Of a stretch of 64,000 nt of DNA, positions 17,738 through 32,433 are shown piece after piece. The notes beneath the pieces were generated by a model, which was not told the origin of the DNA, ran no database searches, and saw only the letters and a list, made by a program, of their open reading frames with translations. The position numbers were made by a program, and so were the translations under genes. Within the stretch, counting starts at the first letter, position 1. Every line of letters begins with the position of its first letter. Source of the stretch: Selaginella moellendorffii (taxonomy: Eukaryota; Streptophyta; Lycopodiopsida; Selaginellales; Selaginellaceae); contig NW_003314277.1 of assembly GCF_000143415.4 (NCBI RefSeq), forward strand, positions 2,516 through 66,515, given 5' to 3'.

Positions 17738-20700
17738 CCAGACTAAAGAATCCCAACTTGAGTCTTCAGGGCATACTCCTGAATCTACTGCTCTGGTCCT
17801 AATAGATATTTCTAGTACTCTTTGACTCATCAGAGGGAAGCTAAGTCCTACTGAGAAGCAACGTCGAGTATCTCAGAATCTTTGCCTCTATTGTGCTGAT
17901 CCTAATCACAAAGCAGCTGTGTGTCCCAAGAAGCCTCCCCAACTACTCGAGTTCACTCTGCCTCAAGGTCCACCTCTGTTGCAGTCAGGAAATGACCCTA
18001 TCCAAACAAAGTAGGAGTTGTCTATTTGGACTCCCCGAATAAAAATCAATTTTCTTCTTTATCAAGCTCCTCACCACCTTTCATCAAAGCCACCACCAAT
18101 TCCTGCACTTCCCCATCCCATGTCTCCTTTCTTTCACCGGACAATCAAAACTCAAGGCTTTGGTGCTACTAGACTCGGGCACAACTTCCTGCTTCATGGA
18201 CATGGACTTTGCTGCCTGACATCATGTTCCTCTCTCTCCTACCATATGGGATCTGACGGTTGAAGGCACTGGTGGGCATTTTATGTCTCCATCTTCTGGA
18301 CTTAGGGAAATGTTGCCCATTCGAGTACACATCGAGTCCACTGTCACCAATATCACTTTCAACATCATCAACAGCAAGTCCTCCTTTGTGGTGCTCGGCT
18401 TTCCTTGGTTCCAACTGCACCAGCCTCAAATCTATTGGAAGGAATTACAGTTCGTCTCTCCCACGTCTTCCCTTGTTGTTCATCAATTCCGAATCAGGAA
18501 AAGTTCCCTAAACTCAAATCGGGGTTTTGTTCCTGACTCTACAAAGTTTTCACCCTCTTTTCTCCCTATCCCTCAATCTTCTTTCCCTCTCTTTCATCTT
18601 ACACTGGACAGTATCCTCGTCCCATCATTCCATTCAGTGGTACACCTCCTCTTATCTCCACAATCACTATGAAAGAACTCCTTCACGAAGAACTTGTTTT
18701 CCTTTTTGCTTTACATGTTTCTCCTGTTAGTCTTCCTGAGAAGTATCATGATTTTGGGGATGTGTTTGACAAGAAAAAAGCTAGTGTACTGCCTATTCAT
18801 CGGCCTTACGACTGTCCCATTGATTTACAGTAAGGAGCATCACCTCTATAGGGGCCTATCTACGGGTTATCCCTATCTGAGCTTAAGGCCCTCAAAGAGT
18901 ACGTGGACAAGAACCTTGCATCAGGGTACATTTAGCATTTGTAGTCCCTAGCTAGAGCGCATGTCTTCTTTGTCAAGAAGAAGGATGGGAGTTTGCAACT
19001 AGTTATTGACTACCGAGGTTTGAACAAAGTGACTGTTCAAAACCGTTATCCTCTGCCCCTGATCTCGAACCTATTGGAACATCTCAGCAGTGCCCGCTTC
19101 TTCACCAAGATCGACCTTCATAGAACATACAACCTGATCCGGATCTGGCCTGGCAATGAATGGAAGACTGCGTTTTGAACCTGCTATGGCCACTTTGAGT
19201 ACATTGTCATGCCATTTGGCTTGACAAATGCTTCAGCAGTTTTCCAACACATGGCAAACAATGTTTTTCGGGAGTTTCTTGATCAGATGGTGATTGTCTA
19301 TCTCAACGACATCCTCATCTACTAAAAAACTCAAGAGGAGCACAATGAGCATATGCACAAGGTGTTGGCAAAGTTGCGGGAACACAACCTATACACAAAC
19401 CTTGAGAAATGTTCAATCAATTAGGAGTCCGTGGAGTTCCTTGGGTATATTGTCACTCTTGAGAGTATCACGATGGATCCTGCCAAAGTCAAAACTATTC
19501 TCGAATAGGAGCCTCCACAATCAATGTCAGACGTTCAGGTTTTCCTTGGCTTCGCCAACTTCTACCGCAAATTCATTGATCACTACTCCAACATTGTCCT
19601 TCCTTTCACATATCTCACTTGCAAGGATGTTCCTTTCTCTTGGTTTGCTGCTGCCTAGTAAGCCTTCAACACACTTAAGGCGGCCTTCATTTCTGCTCCT
19701 GTCTTGATCCACACTGATCCCTCACAACCTTTCTTCATCCAAGCAAATGCCTCCGACTTTGCCATCAATGCTATGTTGTCTCAACTCGGAGCGGATCAGG
19801 AATTTCATCTGGTCGCTTTCCATTCTCGGAAATTCTAGCCTGCGGAGATCAATTATGAAATCCACGATAAGGAACTCCTTGCCATTGTGAATTCCTTTGG
19901 AGAGTGGTGTTGTTTCTTAGAGGGGGCGAGCCATCAATCAATGTTCTGGACAGATCACAAAAATCTCGAGTACTTTGCCACTTCCCGAGTTTTGAGCCGT
20001 CATCAGGCAAGGTGGGCACACTTTTTGAGTTGGTTTGACTTTGTTATAAAGTACAGACCTAGAAAGCTTCAAGGACTTCCTAATGCTCTTTGAAGGCACT
20101 CCTATCTCAGTCTTAGGACTGGTAATCCTACCTTCGATCAACAGGATCAAGTTATCCTCGGTCCTGATTGGCTTCAAGTTATGGCAATTTCCCTAGCCCC
20201 TCAAAACTCCTCCTTGATGGACGCAATTAGAAACGGTCTTCAATCTGACAACCTTACCAGTGACATTTTCCCCCATCTTCAAGCTGGACACCTAGTGACT
20301 CTCAACTGCCGATGATTTGACGAGTTCAAGTTCTTAGATGGCTTGTTGCATTGTGAGGAGTAGCTTTATATTCCTGTAAGTGATGCTCAAAAGTTGGTCC
20401 TGATGGCGTGCCATGATAGCCCGACTGCTGATCACTTCGGCATTGCGAAAACCTATGAGCTGGTTGCACGGGAATTTTAGTGGCCTCACATGGATGACTA
20501 CATCAAAGCTTTTGTTACCTCCTATGACACTTGTGCCTGGAATAAAGTACCTCACCACCTTTCTTTAGGTTTGCTTCATTCCTTCCCGGTCTCTTCAAGT
20601 CCTTGGGAATCCATCTCCATGAATTTCTTGAATGATCTTCCGAGTTTTGGAGGCTTCAACAGCATTTTAGTCATGGTGGATCGTTTCACAAAGATGGTGC

Positions 20701-21157
20701 ACTTCTTGCTATGTACCAAGGAGTTTTCGGGCAAGAACATTGCAAAACTAGTATTCAGAGAAATTTTCCAACTTCATGGGATTCCTACAGATGTGGTTTT
20801 GGATTGGGGACCTCAGTTCATCTCTCATTTCTGGCAATGGTTCTTGCAGTTGCTTGGAGTGAAGGCCAACCTTTCTTTAGCGGATCATCCTCAAACTGAT
20901 GGACAGTCCAAGTGAACAATTCAGATGTTAGAACAATTCCTATGGTGCTTCATCAACTATCATCAGGATGACTGGTTTGATATCCTTCCCCTTGCTAAGT
21001 TTTCCTATAACAACTCCGATCACTCCTCCCTTCAAGTTTCCCCCTTTTTTGCAAACTCTGGCCAAAATCTTTGTTTCAATCTCTCACTTCCTTCTCCATC
21101 CGAATCCTTTTATTCAAATCCTTGCTCTGAGGCATTTGTCTCCAACCTCCAAGAAAT
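17738..21157 (+). mobile_element. TE2: degenerate Ty3/gypsy chromovirus, 5' segment
   Basis: This old element carries a gag zinc-knuckle relic (17881-17930), protease, reverse transcriptase ([20 protein letters not shown] near 19000; YLNDIL near 19300), RNase H, and integrase (about 20370-21150) in the plus direction. Dozens of stops and frameshifts are present. It closely follows TE4, read on the minus strand. It begins abruptly where TE1 ends and stops at 21157 where X begins. The remaining integrase tail, chromodomain and 3' LTR lie at 55617-56568. Confidence 0.85.
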
Positions 21158-21180
21158 GAGCCCGGGTAGGTTTTGAGTTC
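21158..21180 (+). repeat. Left TIR of element X
   Basis: It shares GGGTAG-TTTTGAG with the reverse complement of the right end, allowing one short indel. A GAGCTC-rich subterminal stretch follows on both sides. Confidence 0.65.
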
Positions 21181-21384
21181 ATGAGCTCACGAGCTGAGCT
21201 CACGACTTCACAAACACAAGGAAAACATTGGTTCGTCTTGAACTAACAGCTTTTCATTTTTCAAATTTTGATTTAATCTCTATTTCCAAGTAAATTCGAT
21301 TAATAAAATACAAATATAAATATAGATCCGAACACCAAAAGTGATCTAGAAACACTTCTCAAGCTCTACAATTGTAAAGCTTGC

Positions 21385-24300
21385 CTAATGGATGTGATGG
21401 TTGACCTTAGGATCTTGGTTTAGTTCCTGCATAAAAATGTAATAGATGTGCTTGCAAGCTAAATATACCTTTCCCTTGTTCTCCCTCTGTGTAAAATCTA
21501 GACAGGTACAGGATGGATTTTTGCAGATTCTGATAGTGTAGTTCATACCCTTTGATAACTCAGTCACAACAATAAACTCCTTAACCATGTCACTGATGTA
21601 GTTTATCCTTGTGATTATGCATTTCAACGCCTTTGCTAGCTTGATCTTCTCTTGTGCACCTTTTGAAATGGAAGACCTATATTGTACAGCCTTCCCATTT
21701 CTAGCTATGTCGGTCTAGTGTTAACATTGGTGGCATAGCAGTATCAATAGCAACCTTTGAGGAAGTCTTTAGCTTGAAACCAACTCTCTCCAGATTTTCA
21801 ATTTCTTCTTTTAAAAGATTGTAGCTTCACTCAACTGGCCACTCCTCTAGCACAGAATCTAGCTTTGAGATAATTGAGTTATGGATCCTGTTTGTATGAG
21901 TAACATCAATCCCACAACAGTAAATCCAACTTGACTGGTAGCCCTTTCCCCTAGATCTCGACAGCCCCAAAAACATGGTACTGCTGAAGAACTTGAACCT
22001 GAGCGCACAAATGCAAGACACTGACCTTAACTCCCAATCATTCTACAGCAATGCGCATTACTCTTGGCACTGACTCTTCGTATTGCCCAGTTGATACGAG
22101 AAACTGGCTCACGAGCAATAATCTTCTCAACCTTTGGCACTGGATTTACTTGTGTAACAATTGGCACCTCCTCCACTCCATGTTCCTTAGTTCTTCTCCA
22201 GTGTCGTGGAACAAAATGGTAATCAAACTCTAGATGGTGAGAGCTAAAAAGAGTGATATTGGACCCATCAAATATCTGTCGATGCTTCAAACGGGCTGTC
22301 CTCATGTCCCCAAATGGTTCATAACTTGATTCCATAGGAGTTTTAGTAACAATTTCCCCCACCATCTTAGATATTGACCTTGCTACTGGTGTTGTCCTTC
22401 TACCAACCCGCTCTCAAAGCTTGTTTAAGTTTGGACCTGTACCAGTAAACCTTTCTTCTTGTGTTGCCAAAGCTTTTGATGACTGCTCAAGAGATCTAGT
22501 GAGGTTGAAGAGTGGAGCTTCATAGAGGGACACTTTTCCTTTCCCTGCTTCGAAAGCTTTTCAACTCCAATGTTTGCTCTCAGAGAGATTAATTGTTGGT
22601 GTAAGTGCAATGTCATTAAATGGTTGATCCTAGGAAAAATGCAACATTTGAATGTGAAAAAAAAAAAATGAGAGAAAACATACATGGAGAATATAATAGC
22701 CCCATTGAAACATTCGAACTTCCCACCATGCAAGCCAACACTCCATTTGTGGAAGGTGTTCAATTGGCATTTTGTCTCCTTCACACCACCATATTCGCAT
22801 CTCATTTGCTTTTGCCTCATGCTCCTCTTTACTTGGTGCATCCATCCATTCCTAACAAAGCTGCTTGAACTCGTGATGGAAGCTAGACTTGATGCATCAG
22901 TAATGTTCATTGACACTCTTTACCCAATGAAACTCACACCTCTTCTTTCTACCTTGTAATGGTTAACTTTTATCACCTCCAAATACTTGTTGTGCAGCCA
23001 ACCAGTTAGCACCAGCAGCATCTGCCATGAAACCACGAAAGTTGGGTTTCTTCCCGGTTCGCTGTTCAATAACCTCGGACATACATGTCCAAAAGACAGT
23101 TTGTGCTTAGAAATCTTGAACCTTAAATTCAGCTATAGCTATAGTCAAGTTGCACTGCAACCTATAGAAGGAATGGTTATAATATAAATCAGTATGGATC
23201 CTTAAAAAATGAATAACCACTTACTTGTGATCATAAACATGAGCTCCCATTATTGACCAGCCTGAAACTCGTTTCATATAGTCGAAATGGATCCAGGAAT
23301 TAACCAAGTCCCCGTCTCCGTCCATATCCATTCATTGTACAAGGTCCACACCAGAAGCAAGACCAAGGGTGGACATTTTAAAGATGAAAAGGCGTTAACT
23401 GTTCGATGTCACTTGGCCAACGAACAAACTCCCATGAATAAATTTATAGGGACATTTTCTTTTTAACTCCAAAATCGCATCCAATCCAAATTGAAGCTTT
23501 CCATCTCACCCTTCTCGCATCCAGTTCTTTATTGTGCTGAAAAAAAGAGTGTTTCTAGTGATAAAGTAGAGTTAAGTATTATTAACTTATACCTATTTAA
23601 ATTTGTCATGGGTTCTATATTTCGAAGCAAGTCCTTCAAGCTATTCTTTGTGAACTCTTTTTTGCCATCAACTTGTAGCAATGTGTCCACCACATAGTCC
23701 TTTAGTACAGACTATTGAACACACTTTGGAGTTGCAGCACTTTTCTTCCCAACCTCTGTAGTAACAGCAGCCTTCAAATTGCGAAAAAAATCACGGCGGA
23801 TTCCTTCCTCTATTGCATGTTGGCAGTATCCAACATGCACTACTGCTTTGCATAAACATCCATCCCGTGGAAGAAAATAATACATTTTTGCATCGCAACA
23901 TGCTTAACAAATAGGTGTTACCCCGCATTTGCGACATCTAAACTCTGTAGCAACCTCATCACGCCTAGGGGGATTGATTGCTGAGCCTTTAAAGAAACAC
24001 ATATTCTTGCCATGATCAGAAATGCATTTCTCAGCGATACATTGAAGTTATCCACCACAATGGACTATGGATACAGATCCATCGAAATGGGAAAAGTGGG
24101 TTGTCTTTACTCTGCACCAATTATGTGGATCAAGACGCGTCCTATGCCCCTCTTCTTGATTGACAAATTGGCCGGTGGAAATTCAAAGAATACATTCCCA
24201 TTATAGGAAGACAGAAACTCCTCACCTCTCATGTACTGGAACTCCTTCAATTCCAACCGTAATGATCGAGATTGCTGAAATGCCTTATCCACCGTTTCAA

Positions 24301-24721
24301 AAACTAGTCCAGAAAGAATGCACTTACTTGTATGGGAAGCTATGTCGGGAAGTTCATCTTTTTCACTTTCGTCACTAGAGAGAATAACAACTTCATCCTT
24401 CACTCCTTGCACAATTGGCTGTGAAATTAATGCACTCTCCTTTGCTCATTTTGGAGATCTTGTAACTAGAATCTCCTGACCTGTACATCTATCAAGATCC
24501 CACTGAATCCCATTCTTTCCCACACCACTGTCAAGAAGAATGGATTTTTCTATCTGATTACCCTTATCCCGACATACATTCTCTAAACTAACTGATCTCA
24601 GCTTCAACTTAAATTTTCTGCAGAGAAAGCTCTCTCCTATAACATTCTTAGAGAAAACAATTGGAGGCTCTTGATTGAACTTCAAGTAGAATTCTCTTAT
24701 ATCTTCTCCTTGCTCAAGCAC
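21385..24721 (-). pseudogene. SWIM zinc-finger transposase-like gene of element X
   Basis: Fragments read from 24721 down to 21385. They comprise an N-terminal region of unknown type, a cysteine-rich segment near 23900 (RCRKCG), a YYFLPRDGC...VGYCQHAIEEG block, and a FKMS...SGVDLV...HFDYMKRVSGWSIMGAHVYD block near 23230-23370. The C-terminal SWIM finger is CTCLDF...ACKHI at about 21450-21520 (C-x-C and C-x-H pairs). SWIM fingers close many Mutator-like transposases. I recall a similar conserved moss and lycophyte family but cannot name it. Many stops and frameshifts show it is dead, and introns may account for some gaps. Confidence 0.55.
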
Positions 24722-25110
24722 TTAGAAAAAATTTAGGGAGAAACTGATAAGAAAAAACAAAGATATTCTTCTGTATTGTGAGCTTTAATTAGCTATGTCC
24801 TTGCAAAAGACAAATTAAATATTTCAACAAAATAGACAACCGTTTAGAATCTAGAGATATATGAGAATGTTAAAGAGCCACCCATATTAATTGTATAATT
24901 GATTGTGAGAGGAATAATTCCGTTGATATAAATTCTGTTATAAACGAAATACCTCAAATGACCTCACCAAACCCAGTACAGAGAATACTATCTCTAACTA
25001 TCACCATCAATTATACAATTAATATATAAAGCATTGAATGATTGTCTCCTTGGAAAGAACACATGAAATCTATGTTCATAGTGGATTTGTCCTATAAATA
25101 TATCCAAGTA

Positions 25111-25135
25111 CAAGCTCTATTTCGTTAAAGTGGGA
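25111..25135 (+). repeat. Left TIR of PS copy 2
   Basis: This 25-bp terminal inverted repeat begins CAAGCTCTATTTCG. It matches the reverse complement of 38194-38218 at every base and is preceded by TA. Confidence 0.9.
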
Positions 25136-25536
25136 ATTGTCATTATCCCACTTGTAAAATAAGGTTTCCAAACCTTTATATAGTATATAAATATAACAAA
25201 ATTCAACTGCATTGAGGCATATGCCATTTTATTTTAAACAAGGAAATGTCTACTCAATCACTTCTCCTCCCCCTGCCACTGCTTCACCTCTCTCTTCTCC
25301 TTGTCATCGTCGTCCAATTTCTTTCCATCCTTTTAATATTGGCTCAGTTGCTCCAAGTCTAGGTGGAGCCCAAGTCCCCATTCAATCTTTACTTTCCCCT
25401 TATTAATAAAACAACTTCGTAGACTTCCAATAACATGCTGTAACACTTCTAGTATAATGCAAATCCTCTCAAAGAATTGTCTTTTAATATTAATACAATG
25501 GCATGGAACCCCATGCCATAATAAGTTACATTTTTA

Positions 25537-28500
25537 AATAAATGCATGCCATCTCAGATTGTTATTTTTTGCCTCCCAACGCCTATACAATAATCTTGGA
25601 ATTTCATCACTCTCCACACTATCAGGATTTAAACCCAATAGTAATGCCATCTCTTCTCTAATACGTCCATGCTCATGTTCAGTGGTCGAAGAACCCATCT
25701 GGTTGAGCAGATTATGGAGATGCGGATAGTGCTTGGCTAAACAATATACATGCCATAAATGATGACTGGTGTCTGTCCGATCAAATGGCTTCTGATACTG
25801 TTCCATCTGCCATTTGGTTGATTTCTGCAGCCACCTCCTGGACTGGCCGGTTCTCTATCACCATCGCTCTAAGCCATTTTGCAAGGTCCCCCAGAACATA
25901 TAGTTTCTTTTCCCTAGTTTCCATACTGCAAGAGATGGGGTGCACTGCATATATGTGCGTGTTCGCTGCAGTTTTAATCGGCGAGTCATCGATGATGAGG
26001 ATTTCACTTGACCTAGCAGTCCGGTTCATCACTACAGCCTTTGGCTTGACGAAGATGGGCTTGCTACCCCTCACATGGACCATAGTCAAGCAATCCTCCT
26101 GCGTTAGGAGAAAGTCAAATGGTAATATTACTCGCGTCTGATCGTGCATCATCTGTAGCAACGTTAATGCATTGTGGCGCATAATGGATGTCCAAACTCC
26201 CAATTGCAAATTGAACCCGGCCCTCTGTTTTAAGTGTTGCATGGTCATTATTAGATCCCGCAGTTTCTCCCGTGTGATTAATGTGAATCTGTCTCTTTTG
26301 ACCAACTTGCGACCGCAGGCTTTGGAGGGTGCAGTGACATTCGAGGACGAGCCACGCTCATGGGAGAAAAGGACACCGTTCAGATCAAAAATGATACAGT
26401 ACCTTCGCCGTGACTCTGAAATGAAATGCGTCAGCATAAAAAATGGTACAAGTCAATTTTACCATCTACAATATTAGCGAATGGTGCTCCCGATGGTCGT
26501 TCAGAGGGTTTTGGTCGAAGAAACGTGAAGGGCGGAAATACTCTCCTCTGCAATGTGGGGTCAATCACATCCGATGGCGTGTGGGCACATGCCATTTCAG
26601 TTGTAGACTCTGGTACAACTGGCTCAACAGTGGCATGGGGTGGTTCCGATGGCGTGTGATCACATGCCATTTCAGCTGGTGCCTCCGTTGGCAAAGTGGA
26701 CATGACCGAACAGGCAGCAGGGGCGGTGTAGGGAGGTTCCAACGGCGCGTAATCAGACGATTGGGCACACGTTGAGTCCGTTGGAAATGAGGATACGACC
26801 GGCTCGGCGGCTGGGGCGGCCTCATGTGGGTCCAATGGCGCCTGGTCACCGTCAGTTGGATACGTGGACAAGATTGACTCAGTGGTATGGGCAGCATCAA
26901 GTGGAGCGTGGTCAGCTTGCTTGGCGTTGATATGGATAGTAGCCTCCACCAGCTCTGATGACTCTTGCAGGCAAGTAGAGTCCACTGGCGGATCCATATG
27001 CATGTCCAAATATCTCCCTTCGATTGAGATGGTATCCTCCCTACTGGCTACTAAAAACAAACTCATTAGCACATTGAATCGACTATACTGTATTTACCAT
27101 CAACTACTATTGAGGAACTAGGACCGATATCACTTGGGCGCACTGCTGATTCTGAAGGATTGGACATATGTTTCGACCCTTGCTTGGCACTATCCTTCCT
27201 CGACACTAAAGGCTAGAGTTTGTATCTTAATTCAACTGAATAATCTCTACTTACCATTTGCTCTGCGACCTACATGGACAATGTTAGAAATGGTAAAAGG
27301 TTAGGAATGGATGTACTATTATTTACCTGATGGTTTGTTTTGTATGACCTTCCTCCGCTGCTCTTTGGCCACCTCAGGCTGGCCATCGTCGTCATCATTG
27401 TCGTCGTCGTTATTGTGATCGTCACCATTGTGAGGACCATCCAAGTCCTCTTCGTCCTCCTCTTCTTCGTCCTCCTCTTCTTTGTCCTCCTCTTCGTCCT
27501 TCTGCTCTTCCTGCTCATTATCTTTCTCTGGCTCCTCATCCCCCTCCTGCATTTCTTCCATAGGCTGCTCAGGCTGGATGGCTTGTTCTTCCAGGACCAT
27601 CTTGGGAAAATCATCTGGCCGAGTCTCCATCTCAAAATACAAGACATCCATAGCCTATTTTAGTGCGTGACCTAGGACCGTATCCTCACCCGACTGTCTT
27701 AACATGGTTTCTGCACGTTCTTGCACCCTTCGAAGACGACGAGATGAGAAAAACATGGCCCTGACTTGAAAAGCATCCCTCATCCATTGTACCTCTCCAT
27801 TGAGATTGGGGAAGGGGAGTCCGCCATAGGAATCTGAGTCAGGAGGTGGTGACTGGCTGCTTTCACTCAACCCTTGATCTGCAATGAATGGCATGAGCAC
27901 ACACGCCATAACCGCGAGGCATTACCTATCATCTTTTCGTTGCCCTTCTTCCTTTTCGAATCAAACGCCTCTGATCCCGACGACTGTCCAACGTGCTTTC
28001 GCTTTTTATGACCACTGTCAGTTTGAGCTTGGCTGGTGCTTGCCTGTTTTGCCTTTGAAGAAGTGTCTCTTGCAAGGAATGGCATGAGACCACACGCCAT
28101 TGTAAATATAATTTGTACCTCCTTTTTTCCTATTGCTTGTCTGTTTGTCCTTCTTCGACGCGCCACCAGTGCGCTTTTCAGTCCTCGTGTCTGAATATTC
28201 ACAACGATCTATAATCAAAATGGCGTGAGGCCTCACGTGACCTTACCTTGTGCAGGTTGTGAGCTCGGCCTAACATCAGTAGCTGTTAACGCCGTTTCAG
28301 CATCTGGGGGTGGCCACGCTCCTGCATACAGAGCTTGTGAGATAACATTTAAACTTAAAGTGCGTACTCACCAGGTTCATAGAGAAGATACTGTTTTTCT
28401 TTGGCAACTGTAATTATATGCTCCATTGAAGTCACCTCTTCAATGGAGTTTGTCACCGCAACACACGGGACACCCTTGAGTAGTGCGGCTCGAAAGAATA

Positions 28501-31149
28501 GTCCGCCGCAGTTGTACTCGACAATGCATTTGCCCTTGTCGGAAGCAGGTGACCCACCCGCTATTGCGTTGAAGACCCAGCTGAGCATTTCCCATGCTGC
28601 ACCTGGAGCTTTCTCTGGATTCGAAAGCTCCATAGCCGTCTTCAGTTCCTCAGGCACGGGTAAATTGACCTCCCTCAGATCAATTCGATCGGCCTTGTCG
28701 AACAAAGCTGGGAAGTCACTCCAGTCCCACTCTGCTGCAGGACCAATAACAAGGGCGAGTGTGAAGATGCGGACATTCGTCGGTATCTTCTTCTTAGCCA
28801 TTATCACATGGATCTCCTGCATCTCCTTGCCTTTCAACCGAGCCTTCACCTCGTTCAAGGCCTTCCAGAACTTGTGATAGGATTCGGAGTCATAGATCAT
28901 ATAGTGGACTGAAGATTCCACCTCCGCAAGTCCCACCATTAAGTCAATGATGGAGCTGACTTCGTCTGCATGAGTGATCTCCTCGTTTGTGAAGTCCATC
29001 ACAAAAGATGTTCTTGACCTGCTCATCTCCACAGGAAACGATGCTCCTCCACCTTTGATCCTCATCCGAATTCACATATACCCGGTAAGGTTCTCGATAG
29101 GCCTCTGCTGCGGGGTCGAGCTGTTTCTGAAGCCGGCGGTCGACATCCCTCTTAATGAAATTTGGATACTGATCCAACTTCTCAGCTTTACTTTTCGTGG
29201 CATCCCGCAGCAGATAGATGAACTTGGGGGCCCCCTTCACGTACTTGTCGATGTCTTCATTTGACAACTCCAGCTCTTCCATCATCTCTTGCGTGGTGTC
29301 GATGCTCACCCTCTCCACGGCCACTTGCTCGAAGATCCAATCCTTCAATAGCACACGAGCTCTCAGAGTCGTGCACAAGTCCTTGTATGTCACAATATGG
29401 CCAGGAGTCATTTTGGTCTTGTTGAAGACTACCTCACCACGTAGAAGAGCATTAGCCACTGTCAGAAGGTCGTCGTCGTCTAGAGACCGCGAGAAACACA
29501 AGGCGTTGAGCTTCAAATCATTGGGCTTCCGGCCGTCCTCCACACCCATTGAGTTTAGCAACTCCCCGTCATGGTACCCCATTTGTCAAAAACAACTTTT
29601 GTCGCGAGTAGAATGTTATGGATGCTGAGTGTGTCATTGACCCCTAGTGTTTTCGAAAGAAGACTCGAGAATTCCTGCAATGGAAATGGCGTGAGGCCAC
29701 ATGCTATGCCACATGCAACGAGGCTTACCTGCCAGGCGCTAGTTGCTAGTGCACGTCCTTGTCCTGGTTTTTGTGGCTTCTTTAGTTGAACCCAGAGCTT
29801 CCGTGTTTGTGCCAATGTCTCGTGCAGACCCGATTTGTAGCACGTTTCTTGCTTGACATTCTGCGCGTGGGAGATGGATATGATAGATCGGAGGGGTGAG
29901 TTGCCTTTTATCAGGCGGACAACTCTTGTCTTGAAGACTTTCTTCACCTCCTCGCCCACCATAATATCCACAACTATCTCTTGCATCGCCAAGCTAGAAT
30001 GCTGCCCGGAGACGGCATAGAACTGGATGTTCTGATCATCCAACACCTTCCTATTGATCAAGTTTGGAAACCTCGTCTCGCCCTTCATTGTTTGGTAGTA
30101 GGGGATCACGTCTGCGATGTCGGGTGTTACTGGACTTGCCAGCATCTTTTGCTTCAGTTTCTCCACCCACTCATCAGATACTAGCTTGTGGTTATATTTG
30201 CTTTGAATGTCAATATAGCTCACGTCGATTGTATATACTTTGTTGGAATAGTAACAAGTACTATTATCTGCGACGATTTTTGCTGCCTCTTCTTGCTCTT
30301 TCTGCTCTTTGTGGCTCTTCTTTTTGGTGGGTGTAGTGTTCGAACCCGAGGCAATGGCATCACCGAGTAGCTTCTTTTTTGGAGCAAGAGAGTCGGACGT
30401 CGGCTTGAGCTTGACCACCCTTTTCTGCTTCGGGGTAGTTTCCAGATCGACCCCCTTCCCCTTCGCTTCGCGAACTAGAGGCACTCTCAATGGCTCAATG
30501 TTGGAATATAGTTTTTCAACATCGCCGTAGGTGAGGTCCATGGATTCCATGTGATCTTCATAGACCCGCAGCATATTTGAAATTGTAGGCCTTCTAGACA
30601 ACCTCTCCCTAGCTCCCTCTAGGAATTCCTCATAGCCGCTGCCCCCCTCCGGGAAGCCGCTAGGATGTGCAAGGTGGATCTTGAAGGCGGACGCTGTCTC
30701 TACCACAAGTGCCAGTCCATATTCTTGCATGGAACTGCATGGAGTGTCTGTCACTTGGATGAGGATCCCCATGCATTCTTTTCTCCCACCATCTGTGTTG
30801 TACAGCCTCAGATCCTCACCTTCCATCCCGAAAGTCCAATTGGTGAGCTCCTCCCCCTTCTCTGCATCCACATTGACAGTGGCTGGAAGAAGAACGCAAT
30901 TCCTCGCCTGTTCAGAAATGCACAACAATTAGAGCTGACAGATGAAAAGCTAGCAGCTGGAAATAACGTGAGGCCACACGCCATTCACCACTGCATCAGA
31001 TGTCTTGAGGCTGCATCCTAAGATGGTGTGAGGCTACACGCCATCTATAACCGGACTGCACTCGAGAGCCCAATCGGTGCATGCCAATGTTGCTACTGAA
31101 TGGCATGTGGCCTCATGCCATTTTCTACTTGGCCTAAAAGACTTACCAT
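25537..31149 (-). pseudogene. ParB-like / HAD-phosphatase fusion gene of PS copy 2
   Basis: This is the reverse-strand counterpart of 4737-10289 with the same exon order. ParB-like exons lie at 28355-30908, lysine-rich exons around 27950-28330, the acidic exon near 27320-27880, the proline-rich exon at 26431-27050 and the HAD exon near 25540-26420. Damage relative to copy 1 includes a 16-nt deletion near 29579 (after FDKW), a 2-nt deletion near 29003, a 2-nt deletion near 25796 inside the HAD exon, a 1-nt insertion near 25575, and an acceptor changed from CAG to CAA near 28071. Copy 2 keeps the 25 bases that copy 1 has lost near 28725. Both copies are therefore probably non-functional for this protein. 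Confidence 0.7.
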
Positions 31150-32433
31150 TTGAAGCCGAATGGATGCGTGACAATCGAGGCCGGACTCGCTGGCGAATGT
31201 GCACTGTGTGTGCAGCGGATCATAGCAGCAATGCTACTCTGCCACTTACAGTTGGAGAGTGGTGCTGAAATCTCCCGGGACGCCAAGTGGGCTGCGTGTG
31301 GGTGGCGGAGTGGGTGGCGGAGTTGGCGGCGAAGTTACAAACTGGGTGTGTCTTGAAGTGGACGCCGATGCACACGAGCGCGATGCGAGCGCGAGTGTAA
31401 TGCAAGCGCGAGTGGACGCCGATGCATACGAGAAACCTGTAGAGAAGGTAGATGAGCGCGAATGTGAGTGTGATCGCGAGTGGGAGCGCGATGCGAGCGC
31501 GAGTACGATGCAAAACCTAACCTCACACGCGCGAAATGTCACAACGGTTGGTAATCCCGCCACGTCATCATTCCTCAGACTTGGGCGCCACCATTAATTT
31601 CTGGATCGCCGCGCGCATGCATGCACGTGAAATCCAAAAGAAATCCGCAACTTCATCATTCCTCGGACTGCATGCACGCGAAATCCAAAAGAAAGATCAT
31701 GATTGGGATATCATTTAATACCCTCGCTATATTTATACCATGCATGATTGGATATTCCAAAGCATCTTGTATTTCCAAAAATGCCAGATGTTCAGCTAAA
31801 TAAAGAATGGTATACAATGTCCTTCTTGATGACCCTGCAAAGAAGCATGATGTGACGTTCAAGCGTGTGGGCTCATGCAATTTTGATCCCAAAAAATGCA
31901 CCAAAAAATGCTCGGCGTCATCTGGCGTTATCTCTTGAATGGCGAGGGGCCGCATGCCATTTTCTGGGGCATATAGGAGTATATTCCTAGAATATTTTGA
32001 CATACGCGAGATTTTATTGGGTTTTCTGGAGATCCAACCGTTAGATCGCAACTAGATTTTACAGAATGGTATACAATGTCTTTCTTGATGACCCTGCAAA
32101 GAAGCATCTCGATCGGACACCACATGAGACCACACGAGCCTTACAATGTTTCAGAGGCATTTGCCATAGATCCGACCGTTATTTTGCTCCAAGATTTTAC
32201 AGTTTGGTGTGCATTGACCTTTCCATCGACACTGCAAAGGGACATCACAATCAGATGTGGGATCACAAGAAACTAACTTCACTAACTCTGGTTTCACCAA
32301 AATCTACGTAAGGAGTTATGAAATGAAAGGACCCTCTCTATTGAAATGTGTTTATGGTCCTAGGGGCATTATGACATATCAAAGGATTTTGCATCAAGTT
32401 CTATATTTGCATGTTTATCAAGCTACTGAATTG

